The notes beneath the pieces were generated by a model, which was given only the letters and a program-made list of their open reading frames with translations, did not search any database and had not been told where the DNA came from. A DNA stretch of 6,763 bases, taken from assembly GCA_030538115.1 (NCBI GenBank), contig JAUNUP010000067.1:1-6763 (forward strand), given 5' to 3'. Positions within the stretch are counted from its first letter, which is position 1. Each line of letters begins with the position of its first letter. Positions 1 to 5,743 of the stretch are shown here, one piece after another. This DNA is from Dermatophilus congolensis (GTDB lineage: Bacteria > Actinomycetota > Actinomycetes > Actinomycetales > Dermatophilaceae). The position numbers were made by a program, and so were the translations under genes.

Positions 1-110
1 TGGAGTACGTGTTCGCTGGGCGCAGACGAACCCCTCCGAGTGGCCCATCCTGCCCGTTCGACGAGCCCAGACGAGGTGTTGCTGCCGTCGGCACGGGTGA
101 GTGTGTTCAT
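1..110 (-). CDS. Possible N-terminal fragment of a divergent gene, runs off the window
   Basis: An ATG at 110 on the minus strand opens a frame with no stop up to the window edge (36 complete codons, beginning MNTLTRADGS). The peptide is hydrophilic and resembles no family I recognise. Support is contextual: MarR regulators are often divergent from the transporter or enzyme gene they control, and a TANNNT hexamer (TAGTGT, plus coordinates 123-128) lies 12 nt before the ATG. Against it: there is no clear Shine-Dalgarno sequence, third-position G/C is only about 70%, lower than in the confident genes, and the plus-strand frames here are also partly open (one to 129). It may instead be non-coding or the tail of an upstream gene. 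No function can be given. Confidence 0.3.
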   Translation of the reverse strand, partial: MNTLTRADGSNTSSGLVERAGWATRRGSSAPSEHVL

Positions 111-131
111 CGGACGTGCGTCACACTAACG

Positions 132-143
132 TTGAACCGTCAA
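132..143. promoter_or_regulatory. Candidate MarR-type operator (TTGA-n4-TCAA)
   Basis: A short dyad, TTGAACCGTCAA, with 4-bp arms and a 4-bp centre. It sits between the putative marR -10 (151-156) and the putative divergent -10 (123-128). Known MarR-family proteins bind short, often A/T-flanked palindromes between divergent promoters, frequently including their own, so the position suits autorepression. The dyad is short and could arise by chance. Confidence 0.35.
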
Positions 144-150
144 TTTTATC

Positions 151-156
151 TATGAT
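151..156 (+). promoter_or_regulatory. Putative -10 of a leaderless marR promoter (TATGAT)
   Basis: TATGAT fits the actinobacterial TANNNT -10 pattern closely. Exactly 6 nt separate it from the ATG at 163, so the expected transcription start falls on the start codon. No purine-rich ribosome-binding site precedes the ATG, which agrees with a leaderless message. TTGAAC at 132-137 is only 13 bp from the -10, too close for a normal -35. Confidence 0.5.
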
Positions 157-162
157 GGTCGT

Positions 163-765
163 ATGTCCCAGGTCCGCGATGAATTCGCCCACGACGAGGC
201 CACTGTGGCCACTGCGGCCCAGCGTGCCCTCGTTCCCGATGGCGACCTTCGCGTGCCCCCGATTCCGCACGACGACGCGGAGGCGGACGACGTCGTGTGG
301 CTGTCGGCCGAGGAACTCGAGGCCTGGTTGGGCCTGTCGGGGATCCTCATCAAGCTCCCGTCGATGCTGGACGGGCAGTTGGAGCGCGACTCGGGCCTGC
401 GCTTCTTCGAATATCTCGTGCTGGCGATGCTCTCGGAGCAGGACCCGCCCCAGGCGCGCATGAGTCGCCTGGCGGTGCTCACGGGCGGTTCGCTCTCGCG
501 CCTCTCGCACGTGGCGAAGCGTCTGGAGAACCAGGGCTACCTGGTCCGCAGTACTGACCCCGACGACCGCCGCTCGACCCTGGCCCACCTCACGGACGAG
601 GGAATGGCGAAGGTGAAGGCCACGGCCCCGGGCCACGTCGCGAGCGTGCGAGACCTCATCATCGACACCCTCAGCCCGGCCCAGATAGGCCACCTGACAG
701 ACATCACCCGCACGATCCTGGCCAGGATCGACCCAGAAGGCCACACCCGCCCAATAGGCCGCTAA
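163..765 (+). CDS. MarR-family winged helix-turn-helix transcriptional regulator
   Basis: A 200-residue predicted cytosolic DNA-binding dimer of the MarR family. The core starts near W46-L56 (dimerisation helix). The helix-turn-helix spans about M100-G125 with the recognition helix around S110-L121. The wing carries the family motif DPDDRRS (132-138) followed by HLTDEG (142-147), and C-terminal dimerisation helices follow to about 190. Family members usually repress and respond to small aromatic ligands, antibiotics or oxidants; the ligand cannot be read here, and no conserved OhrR-type reactive cysteine is present. The first ~45 residues are an acidic extension beyond the usual ~150-residue core. 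The ATG at 163 is favoured by the leaderless promoter spacing. An in-frame GTG at 295 with GGAGG at 279-283 would give a standard-length protein and is a real alternative. The likely target is itself and whatever lies divergently to the left. Confidence 0.93.
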   Translation: MSQVRDEFAHDEATVATAAQRALVPDGDLRVPPIPHDDAEADDVVWLSAEELEAWLGLSGILIKLPSMLDGQLERDSGLRFFEYLVLAMLSEQDPPQARMSRLAVLTGGSLSRLSHVAKRLENQGYLVRSTDPDDRRSTLAHLTDEGMAKVKATAPGHVASVRDLIIDTLSPAQIGHLTDITRTILARIDPEGHTRPIGR

Positions 766-774
766 AACGACGAG

Positions 775-864
775 GCGACACGAGGGATGCACTTCAGCTA
801 GCCCCGCGCACGTTCACCTAGGTAAACGTGCGCGGGCAACCGAGAAGTGCATCCCTCATGTCAC
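775..864 (-). terminator. Long imperfect palindrome after glnA, probable terminator or repeat element
   Basis: All parts share one centre (819.5). The outer arms 782-795 and 844-857 pair over 14 bp. A 7x7 fully unpaired internal loop follows (796-802 / 837-843), then inner arms 803-814 and 825-836 (12 bp), and an 8-bp self-complementary tip ACCTAGGT (816-823) flanked by one mismatch. Beyond the outer arms pairing continues to 775/864 with two mismatches. The three isolated mismatches (776/863, 781/858, 815/824) are all C-A on the plus strand and therefore G-U in minus-strand RNA, so folding favours the glnA transcript. The structure begins 18 nt after the glnA stop. A short T-run (complement of 764-767) lies beyond it on the minus strand. 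It may also block readthrough from the convergent marR. It could alternatively be a copy of a dispersed palindromic repeat. Confidence 0.6.
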
Positions 865-882
865 AACGCCGGGGCGACCAGG

Positions 883-2307
883 TCAGAGGTCGTAGTACAT
901 CTCGAACTCGTGGGGGTGGGGGCGGAAGCGGATCGGGTCTACCTCGTTCTTCGTCTTCCACTCGATCCAGGTCGAGATGAGGTCGTCGGTGAAGACGTCG
1001 CCCTCCGTGAGGAACTCGTAGTCAGCTTCCAAAGCCTCCAAGACCAGCGGCAGAGAGCCCGGCACCTGGCGGATGTTGCGGTGCTCCTCCGGGGGCAGCT
1101 CGTACAGGTCCTTGTCGATCGGCTCCGGGGGCTCGATGCGGTTGCGGATACCGTCGAGGCCCGCCATCAGCTGCGCCGAGAACGCCAGGTACGGGTTCGC
1201 CGACGGGTCGGGGATGCGGAACTCGATGCGCTTCGCCTTCGGCGACGTGCCCGCGATCGGGATGCGGATGCACGCCGACCGGTTACGGGCCGAGTACACG
1301 AGGTTCACGGGAGCCTCGTAGCCGGGCACGAGCCGGTGGTAGCTGTTCACCGTCGGGTTCGTGAACGCCAGCAGTGCCGGCGCGTGCTCGAGCAGGCCAC
1401 CGATGTACCAGCGGGCCAGGTCGGACAGGCCGCCGTAGCCCGACTCGTCGTAGAACAGCGGCTTGCCGTCTTTCCACAGCGACTGGTGCGTGTGCATGCC
1501 CGAACCGTTGTCGCCGAAGATCGGCTTCGGCATGAACGTCGCCGACTTGTTGTTACGCCACGCCACGTTCTTGATGACGTACTTGAACTTCATCAAGTCG
1601 TCGCCCGAGGCGAGCAGCGTGTTGAACCGGTAGTTGATCTCCTGCTGCCCGGCCGTACCGACCTCGTGGTGCGCGCGCTCGACGACGAGGCCGACCTCGT
1701 CCATCACGTTCGACATCTCGTCGCGCAGGTCCGCGAAGTGGTCGACCGGCGGCACAGGGAAGTACCCGCCCTTGTATCGGGTCTTGTACCCGAGGTTGCC
1801 GCCCTCCTCGACACGGCCCGTGTTCCAGGCCGCCTCTTCGGAGTCGATGAAGTAGTAGCTCGAGTGCGCGCTCGTCTCGTAGCGGATGTCGTCGAAGACG
1901 TAGAACTCCGCCTCGGCGCCGAACAGGGCCGTGTCGGCGATGCCGGTCGACTGCAGGTACGCCTCCGCCTTGGAGGCGATGTTGCGCGGGTCGCGGGAGT
2001 ACGGCTCATCGGTGAACGGATCCACGATCGAGAAGTTCATGATGAGTGTCTTCTCTTTGCGGAACGGGTCGACGAACGCCGTGGAGATGTCGGGCACGAG
2101 CTTCATGTCGGACTCGTGGATCGCCTGGAAGCCGCGGATCGACGAACCGTCGAACGCCTGGCCTTCGGTGAAGAAGTCTTCGTCGAGCGACTTGGCCGGC
2201 ACGTTGAAGTGCTGCATGACACCCGGCAAGTCACAGAAGCGGATGTCGACGTACCTGACGTCCTCGTCTTTCAGGTACTTGAGCACCTCATCGGGATTGG
2301 TGAACAC
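883..2307 (-). CDS. glnA: Type I glutamine synthetase
   Basis: GlnA joins ammonium to glutamate using ATP to make glutamine; it acts as a cytosolic dodecamer and is the main high-affinity ammonium-assimilating enzyme. The product is 474 residues, a normal GSI length. Visible signatures are the DGSSI latch (D53), metal and substrate acidic residues in [11 protein letters not shown] (E132, E134), E216 and E223, the ATP-binding region [14 protein letters not shown] (261-274, H272 catalytic), [13 protein letters not shown] (321-333, R325, E331), [12 protein letters not shown] (339-350) and RIEFR (360-364). Y402 in LYELPPEE matches the adenylylation tyrosine (Tyr397 of E. coli), so the enzyme belongs to the adenylylatable GSI-beta group, and an adenylyltransferase (GlnE) is expected elsewhere. 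The GTG at 2307 is chosen because AGGAGG lies 5 nt upstream and the family begins FTNPDEVLK; a longer frame from the ATG at 2358 adds an unconserved 17 residues. A GlnR box lies upstream. Confidence 0.98.
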   Translation of the reverse strand: MFTNPDEVLKYLKDEDVRYVDIRFCDLPGVMQHFNVPAKSLDEDFFTEGQAFDGSSIRGFQAIHESDMKLVPDISTAFVDPFRKEKTLIMNFSIVDPFTDEPYSRDPRNIASKAEAYLQSTGIADTALFGAEAEFYVFDDIRYETSAHSSYYFIDSEEAAWNTGRVEEGGNLGYKTRYKGGYFPVPPVDHFADLRDEMSNVMDEVGLVVERAHHEVGTAGQQEINYRFNTLLASGDDLMKFKYVIKNVAWRNNKSATFMPKPIFGDNGSGMHTHQSLWKDGKPLFYDESGYGGLSDLARWYIGGLLEHAPALLAFTNPTVNSYHRLVPGYEAPVNLVYSARNRSACIRIPIAGTSPKAKRIEFRIPDPSANPYLAFSAQLMAGLDGIRNRIEPPEPIDKDLYELPPEEHRNIRQVPGSLPLVLEALEADYEFLTEGDVFTDDLISTWIEWKTKNEVDPIRFRPHPHEFEMYYDL

Positions 2308-2312
2308 ACCGG

Positions 2313-2318
2313 CCTCCT
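2313..2318 (-). promoter_or_regulatory. glnA: Ribosome-binding site of glnA that fixes the GTG start
   Basis: The minus strand reads AGGAGG here, 5 nt before the GTG at 2307. This perfect Shine-Dalgarno sequence decides in favour of the 474-residue product over the longer ATG-initiated frame. Confidence 0.85.
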
Positions 2319-2359
2319 GTCTGGGCCCCAACGGGCCGTGGTCATCGCTGTCGAGCAAA

Positions 2360-2365
2360 ACACTA
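2360..2365 (-). promoter_or_regulatory. glnA: Putative glnA -10 element (TAGTGT)
   Basis: The minus strand reads TAGTGT, fitting TANNNT. Transcription would start near 2353, giving a leader of about 45 nt. With a 17-bp spacer the -35 would be ACGGCA (2383-2388), a poor match that lies inside the GlnR box. A weak -35 covered by an activator site is typical of activator-dependent promoters. The centre of the GlnR box would be about 41 bp upstream of the inferred start. Confidence 0.45.
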
Positions 2366-2375
2366 GTCGCGTGCG

Positions 2376-2413
2376 GTTTCCCTGCCGTGACCCGGTTGTT
2401 TCGACGGCGTTAC
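2376..2413 (-). promoter_or_regulatory. GlnR box, complete four-site nitrogen-regulator operator
   Basis: Read on the minus strand toward glnA the sequence is GTAAC-n6-GAAAC-n6-GTCAC-n6-GAAAC, at plus positions 2409-2413, 2398-2402, 2387-2391 and 2376-2380, with every spacer exactly 6 bp. This matches the published actinobacterial GlnR consensus gTnAC-n6-GaAAc-n6-gTnAC-n6-GaAAc at every specified base. GlnR is an OmpR-type response regulator that commonly activates glnA, amtB and related genes under nitrogen limitation. The box overlaps the expected -35 regions of both glnA and the divergent RDD gene. Confidence 0.9.
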
Positions 2414-2429
2414 GTGCCGCGAACCACCC

Positions 2430-2435
2430 TAAGCT
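2430..2435 (+). promoter_or_regulatory. Putative -10 of a leaderless RDD-gene promoter (TAAGCT)
   Basis: TAAGCT fits TANNNT and ends exactly 6 nt before the GTG at 2442. No Shine-Dalgarno sequence is present in the short gap. The expected -35 window (about 2407-2412) overlaps the outermost half-site of the GlnR box. Confidence 0.45.
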
Positions 2436-2441
2436 GGGCAC

Positions 2442-2900
2442 GTGGTCAATCGTGAAGACATCGGTTCGTGGCTCGAAGGGCCCCCGCGGGAGTCGACCGG
2501 CAAGTACCCCGGAGAACGACTCGGCCTGCCCGAGAGCGGCCCCGGCTCGATCGCGCCCATGTGGAGGCGCGTGGTCGCCCTCTTCATCGACGGCATCATG
2601 AGCCAGCTCATCGCCATGGGGCTGCTCGGCTACGTCCAAGGCGAGGGCGGGCTGGGCGTCTTCAAACCGCTGCTCGTCGTCTTCGTCATCAACACACTCA
2701 TGGTCGGTACCGCCGGATGGACGGTCGGGCACCGCATCATGGGCCTGCGCGTCGACCTCTGCCCCCGCGGCTACGCGGGCTTCGTGCGCGGCCTCATCCG
2801 CTCGGTGCTGCTGTGCCTCGGCCTCCCGCCGCTCATCATGGACGGCGACCAGCGCGGCCTCCACGACAAGCTCTCGGGCACGGTCATTGTCAGGGCATGA
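2442..2900 (+). CDS. RDD-family small integral membrane protein
   Basis: A 152-residue RDD-domain membrane protein of unknown function. A hydrophilic N-terminus of about 40 residues (G/P/E-rich) precedes the RDD domain. The first membrane segment is about 43-64 and carries the family Arg (R42/R43) and Asp (D50) in WRRVVALFID. The second segment is about 71-93, followed by the conserved GWTVGHRIMGLRV (92-104) and a third segment of about 112-132. The final RDD signature is RGLHDKLSGTVIV (138-150), with the aspartate at D142. There is no signal peptide; the termini are probably cytoplasmic. The GTG start is chosen from the 6-nt spacing to TAAGCT and the absence of a better in-frame start. A homologue sits beside glnA in Mycobacterium and Streptomyces. 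Its promoter abuts the GlnR box, so it may respond to nitrogen; this is inference. Some RDD proteins are proposed ion transporters, but that cannot be assigned here. Confidence 0.92.
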   Translation: MVNREDIGSWLEGPPRESTGKYPGERLGLPESGPGSIAPMWRRVVALFIDGIMSQLIAMGLLGYVQGEGGLGVFKPLLVVFVINTLMVGTAGWTVGHRIMGLRVDLCPRGYAGFVRGLIRSVLLCLGLPPLIMDGDQRGLHDKLSGTVIVRA

Positions 2901-2931
2901 CGGACTCACGCCTTCACGGCCCGAGACTTGT

Positions 2932-2981
2932 GACACGAGAAGGGGGTCACACCGGAAACGGTGTGACCCCCTTCTCGTGTC
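2932..2981. terminator. Perfect 23-bp hairpin, bidirectional terminator between RDD and DUF4191 genes
   Basis: Arms 2932-2954 and 2959-2981 are perfectly complementary over 23 bp with the 4-nt loop GAAA (2955-2958), a GNRA tetraloop in the plus-strand RNA. It begins 31 nt after the RDD stop and ends 20 nt before the DUF4191 stop, so it lies between convergent genes and can serve both. No T-run follows on either strand, as in many high-GC actinobacterial terminators. Confidence 0.85.
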
Positions 2982-3001
2982 GACAGGCTGCCGATGGGAG
3001 C

Positions 3002-3739
3002 TCAGCGGCGCTGGCCCTTACCCATCGAGCGCATGCGCTGCGGGTCGATGCCCGCCGGGATCGGCGCCTTGACGCGGCCGAGCGCGTGCAGTCGCCGGTT
3101 GATCTCGGTCACCTCGTGCTTGGTGAGCGAGTTCTTGAGCTTCTTCATCCGCGAGAGCAACTGCTTGGCGGGCACTGCGTCTTCGCCGTCGTCGTTGCCG
3201 AGCCTGAACGTGTGGATCGGCACGTTCGGCGCGAGGCGCGCGGTGCGCTTGACCTCGGCGGCCAGCAGACGCGTGGCCCGGCCGCGGGGGCCTTCGGCGA
3301 TGAGCGCCACTCCGGGGCGCCCCACTGCGCGGTAGACGAGCGCCGAGTCGCTCATGTTCATCGACCGACCGCCCTCGACCGCGACCGGCTCCTGCTCGAT
3401 GGCCCAGCCCTTCTTGAGGTTCTGCAGCAGCGCGCCACCGGCGCCGGCCTGCCCCTCGATGGAGGCGTAGGCCGCCTTCTCAGCAGACTTGGTCAGCAGC
3501 AGCGTGGCGAGCAGCACACCGACCGACAGGGCGACGAACCCGCCGTAGTACGGGTGCCCGAAGACGTAGCCGATGGCAGCGCCGAGCGCCACCGTGGCCA
3601 GGATGATGAGCAGCATGTACAGGCCGATGCGCGGCTGCTCGCTCTTGGCCAGGGAGTACACCTGCTTGTACTGACCGAAGCGGTCCTTCTTCGGCTTCTT
3701 CGCCTTGGCGGGTTTATTGCCCTTCCCCAGTGCTGCCAT
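3002..3739 (-). CDS. DUF4191 family membrane protein
   Basis: A 245-residue protein of the actinobacterial DUF4191 family (counterpart of M. tuberculosis Rv2219). Function is unknown. The N-terminus is strongly basic (nine Lys in residues 1-18). Two membrane helices, about 38-60 and 64-83, are joined by a very short turn and form a hairpin. A cytosolic domain of about 160 residues follows, with GPRGRATRLLAAEVKRTARL (150-169) and TEINRRLHALG (211-221), ending in a basic tail. Positive charge on both sides of the hairpin suggests both ends are inside. The ATG at 3739 is preceded by GAGGAG (3752-3757) at a rather long 12-nt spacing. It lies 59 nt after lipA in the same direction with no hairpin between, so cotranscription with lipA is likely. 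The conserved linkage to lipA hints at a role near lipoylation or the envelope, but nothing in the sequence proves this. Confidence 0.9.
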   Translation of the reverse strand: MAALGKGNKPAKAKKPKKDRFGQYKQVYSLAKSEQPRIGLYMLLIILATVALGAAIGYVFGHPYYGGFVALSVGVLLATLLLTKSAEKAAYASIEGQAGAGGALLQNLKKGWAIEQEPVAVEGGRSMNMSDSALVYRAVGRPGVALIAEGPRGRATRLLAAEVKRTARLAPNVPIHTFRLGNDDGEDAVPAKQLLSRMKKLKNSLTKHEVTEINRRLHALGRVKAPIPAGIDPQRMRSMGKGQRR

Positions 3740-3798
3740 GTTCGGGTTCGGCTCCTCGTCGATCCGGTCGATGTGTGGTGCGCTCAGAGCCGGAGGCG

Positions 3799-4833
3799 TC
3801 AGGAGGCGGAGGCGGCGCGGTCGTTGGCGACCAGCGTCGACGCTTCTTGGCGTGCGGGCTCGTCTGCCGATTCTGCCAGGTGAGCCAGGTGTGGCGGCAA
3901 GTCGCGGCCGGCCTTACGCATCGCCTGGGCCCAGAGACGCCCGGCTCGGTAGGAGGAACGCACGAGCGGACCTGCCATGACACCGGTGAACCCGATCTCT
4001 TCGGCGAGCTCCGACCACGACACGAACTCCTCCGGCTTCACCCAGCGGTCGATCGGGTGGTGCAGCTTGCTGGGCCGCAGGTACTGCGTGATCGTGAGGA
4101 TGTCGCAGCCCGCGTCGCGCAGGTCGCGGATCGCCTGCTCGATCTCGTGGTCTTCTTCGCCCATGCCGAGGATGAGGTTCGACTTGGTGACGAGGCCGCG
4201 CTCGTGGGCCATCGTGATGACCTTCAGCGACGTGTCGTACGTGAACGCCGGGCGGATGCGCTTGAAAATGCGCGGCACCGTCTCGAGGTTGTGCGCGAAC
4301 ACCTCGGGCTGGGCGTCGAAGACCTGACCCACCAGTTCGGGCTTGGCACCGAAGTCGGGAGGCAGGATCTCGACGCCCGTGTTCGGGTTCAGTTCGTGGA
4401 TCGCGATGATCGTGTCGGCGTACAGCTTGGCCGCGCCGTCGGCGAGGTCGTCGCGCGCCACGCCCGTGACCGTGGCGTAGCGAAGGTCCATCGTGCGGAT
4501 CGACTCCGCGACGCGGCGCGGTTCGTCTTCGTCGAGGGCCTCGGGCTTACCGGTGGCGATGTCACAGAAGTCGCAGCGACGGGTACACACGTCACCGCCG
4601 ATGAGGAATGTCGCCTCACGGTCTTCCCAGCACTCGTAGATGTTGGGGCAGCCCGCCTCCTGGCACACCGTGTGCAGGCCCGTGTTGCGCACGAGGCTGT
4701 GCAGGTGGGTGTATTCCTTGCCCATCTTGGCCGTCGTGCGAATCCACCCCGGCTTGCGTTCGATGGGGGTGCTCGCGTTGCGTGCCTCGATACGCATGAG
4801 GCGACGGCCGTCAGGTGCTGCAGTCACGGGCAT
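3799..4833 (-). CDS. lipA: Lipoyl synthase (radical SAM)
   Basis: LipA inserts two sulfur atoms at C6 and C8 of protein-bound octanoyl groups, the last step of lipoate synthesis; it is cytosolic with two [4Fe-4S] clusters. Counting from the ATG at 4833 (344 residues), the auxiliary-cluster motif CX4CX5C is C57-C62-C68 ([21 protein letters not shown]), the radical-SAM motif CX3CX2C is C83-C87-C90 (CTRRCDFC), and the C-terminal RSSYRAG (292-298) supplies the serine ligand of the auxiliary cluster. The core [10 protein letters not shown] and [11 protein letters not shown] regions are intact. Residues 300-344 are an Ala-rich tail. Start choice is uncertain: GGAG (4835-4838) is too close to the ATG but ideally placed, 7 nt, before the in-frame GTG at 4827, which would give 342 residues and the same N-terminal length as the M. 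tuberculosis enzyme. It follows lipB by 112 nt. Confidence 0.97.
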   Translation of the reverse strand: MPVTAAPDGRRLMRIEARNASTPIERKPGWIRTTAKMGKEYTHLHSLVRNTGLHTVCQEAGCPNIYECWEDREATFLIGGDVCTRRCDFCDIATGKPEALDEDEPRRVAESIRTMDLRYATVTGVARDDLADGAAKLYADTIIAIHELNPNTGVEILPPDFGAKPELVGQVFDAQPEVFAHNLETVPRIFKRIRPAFTYDTSLKVITMAHERGLVTKSNLILGMGEEDHEIEQAIRDLRDAGCDILTITQYLRPSKLHHPIDRWVKPEEFVSWSELAEEIGFTGVMAGPLVRSSYRAGRLWAQAMRKAGRDLPPHLAHLAESADEPARQEASTLVANDRAASAS

Positions 4834-4834
4834 T

Positions 4835-4838
4835 CTCC
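4835..4838 (-). promoter_or_regulatory. lipA: Shine-Dalgarno of lipA, favours the GTG at 4827
   Basis: The minus strand reads GGAG inside GGGAGA, which abuts the ATG at 4833. The spacing to the GTG at 4827 is 7 nt, close to ideal. The rest of the lipB-lipA gap (4839-4945) holds a 6-bp stem around CACGTG (4889-4906) and no convincing promoter. Confidence 0.5.
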
Positions 4839-4945
4839 CAAGGTGTAGCGGCCACGGGCCGTGTCGGTCGGTGGCCTGTTCTTCTCTTCTCCGCACGTGA
4901 GCGGAGGTGAAAGGTAAGTACGGGGTGCGGCGCGGTCAGGCAAGC

Positions 4946-5620
4946 CTACGCCGACACCGCTGCGGGTGCCTCTGTGTCCAGGGCGGCCACAGGGGCCAGC
5001 ACCTGCTCGAGGCTCGCCTGCGCGAGCGGCAGGATCTCTTGCACGCTCACGTGGCGGTCGAGTTCGATCGAGAGGTTGGTGACGCCGGCGTCGCTGATGC
5101 CGCAGGGCACGATGACCTGGCCCCACGAGAGGTCGCAGTCGGCGTTGAACGAGAACCCGTGCATCGTCACGTCCTGCTTGACGCGGATGCCGATCGCGCC
5201 CACCTTGCGGTCGGGGCCGCGGTCGTCGGCGGGCACCCACACTCCGGAGCGACCGTCGATACGCACGGCGGTGACGCCGAGCTGGGCGCACACGTCGATC
5301 ATCATCTGCTCGAGGCGGCGTACGTGCGCGACCACGTCGACAGGGTTGGGCAGCGTGACGATCGGGTAACCGACGAGCTGGCCGGGGCCGTGCCACGTGA
5401 TCTTGCCTCCCCGGTCGACGTCGATGACCGGGGTGCCGTCGATCGGGCGCTCCCAGGAGTTCGTGCGCTTGCCTGCCGTGTAGACAGCGGCGTGTTCGAG
5501 CAACAGAACCGTGTCGGGGAGTTCGCCCGAGACGACCTTTTCGTGGACCTCACGCTGGTGATCCCAGGCGGCCATGTAATCGACGTAGTCGGGGGCGTAC
5601 CCCAGGTGCTCGAAACGCAT
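4946..5620 (-). CDS. lipB: Lipoyl(octanoyl) transferase
   Basis: LipB moves the octanoyl group from octanoyl-acyl carrier protein to the lysine of lipoyl domains, the first committed step of endogenous lipoylation. The 224-residue product is a typical length. It shows the signature [17 protein letters not shown] (70-86), the catalytic lysine K139 in [16 protein letters not shown] (154-159) and the catalytic cysteine C173 in PCGI, equivalent to Lys142 and Cys176 of the M. tuberculosis enzyme. The C-terminus after about 205 is an Ala-rich tail. The ATG at 5620 is preceded by TAGGGT with 6 nt between and no ribosome-binding site, so it is probably translated from a leaderless message. Downstream is lipA, which uses the product; the two probably form an operon, possibly with the DUF4191 gene. 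The adjacent E2 gene encodes a client protein. Confidence 0.97.
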   Translation of the reverse strand: MRFEHLGYAPDYVDYMAAWDHQREVHEKVVSGELPDTVLLLEHAAVYTAGKRTNSWERPIDGTPVIDVDRGGKITWHGPGQLVGYPIVTLPNPVDVVAHVRRLEQMMIDVCAQLGVTAVRIDGRSGVWVPADDRGPDRKVGAIGIRVKQDVTMHGFSFNADCDLSWGQVIVPCGISDAGVTNLSIELDRHVSVQEILPLAQASLEQVLAPVAALDTEAPAAVSA

Positions 5621-5626
5621 GAGCCA

Positions 5627-5632
5627 ACCCTA
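5627..5632 (-). promoter_or_regulatory. lipB: Putative -10 of a leaderless lipB promoter (TAGGGT)
   Basis: The minus strand reads TAGGGT, fitting TANNNT, and ends exactly 6 nt before the ATG at 5620. No Shine-Dalgarno sequence and no good -35 is seen. This places a promoter between the terminator of the E2 gene and lipB, so lipB-lipA would be transcribed independently of the E2 gene. Confidence 0.5.
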
Positions 5633-5701
5633 ACGACCTTCGTCGGCCACCGTGCGACCACCCGACAAAACCGCAGGCCGCAGCACGAGACGCTCGACAC
5701 A

Positions 5702-5743
5702 CGGCTGCCGCCGTACACCCCGAGAGGTGTACGGCGGCAGCCG
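5702..5743 (-). terminator. Perfect 18-bp hairpin terminator of the E2 gene
   Basis: Arms 5702-5719 and 5726-5743 pair perfectly over 18 bp around the 6-nt loop CCGAGA (plus strand). The stem starts 31 nt after the E2 stop on the minus strand. There is no T-run, so it is of the strong-stem, U-poor type common in high-GC actinomycetes. It separates the E2 gene from lipB. Confidence 0.8.

Noticed and set aside
1..129. Plus-strand open frame from the window edge to a TAA at 127-129
   Set aside because: Its 42 residues match nothing recognisable, and the frame is short enough to be open by chance at this GC content.
132..156. TTGAAC and TATGAT as a standard -35/-10 pair for marR
   Set aside because: The spacer is only 13 bp, well below the usual 16-19 bp; TTGAAC is more likely part of the dyad.
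121..792. 223-residue minus-strand open frame opposite the MarR gene
   Set aside because: The plus-strand frame carries the full MarR winged-helix signature; the antisense frame has no recognisable feature and enters the palindrome.
2308..2358. Upstream ATG start for glnA at 2358
   Set aside because: The extra 17 residues are not part of the family, and the GTG at 2307 has AGGAGG 5 nt upstream and gives the conserved N-terminus.
847..2601. 584-residue open frame on the plus strand across glnA
   Set aside because: It is antisense to the unmistakable glnA, its translation is rich in R/V/D/H as expected from complementing biased GC codons, and it resembles no protein.
2468..3883. 471-residue open frame on the plus strand through the RDD gene and antisense to DUF4191
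   Set aside because: It crosses the strong hairpin at 2932-2981, overlaps two well-supported genes and is Arg/His/Ala-rich low-complexity shadow sequence.
3730..4848. 372-residue plus-strand open frame opposite lipA
   Set aside because: A GC-bias shadow of lipA, whose cluster cysteines and motifs are intact on the minus strand.
4889..4906. Stem around CACGTG in the lipB-lipA gap as a terminator or riboswitch
   Set aside because: Only 6 bp with a 6-nt loop, no T-run and no larger conserved-looking architecture; it is too weak to call.
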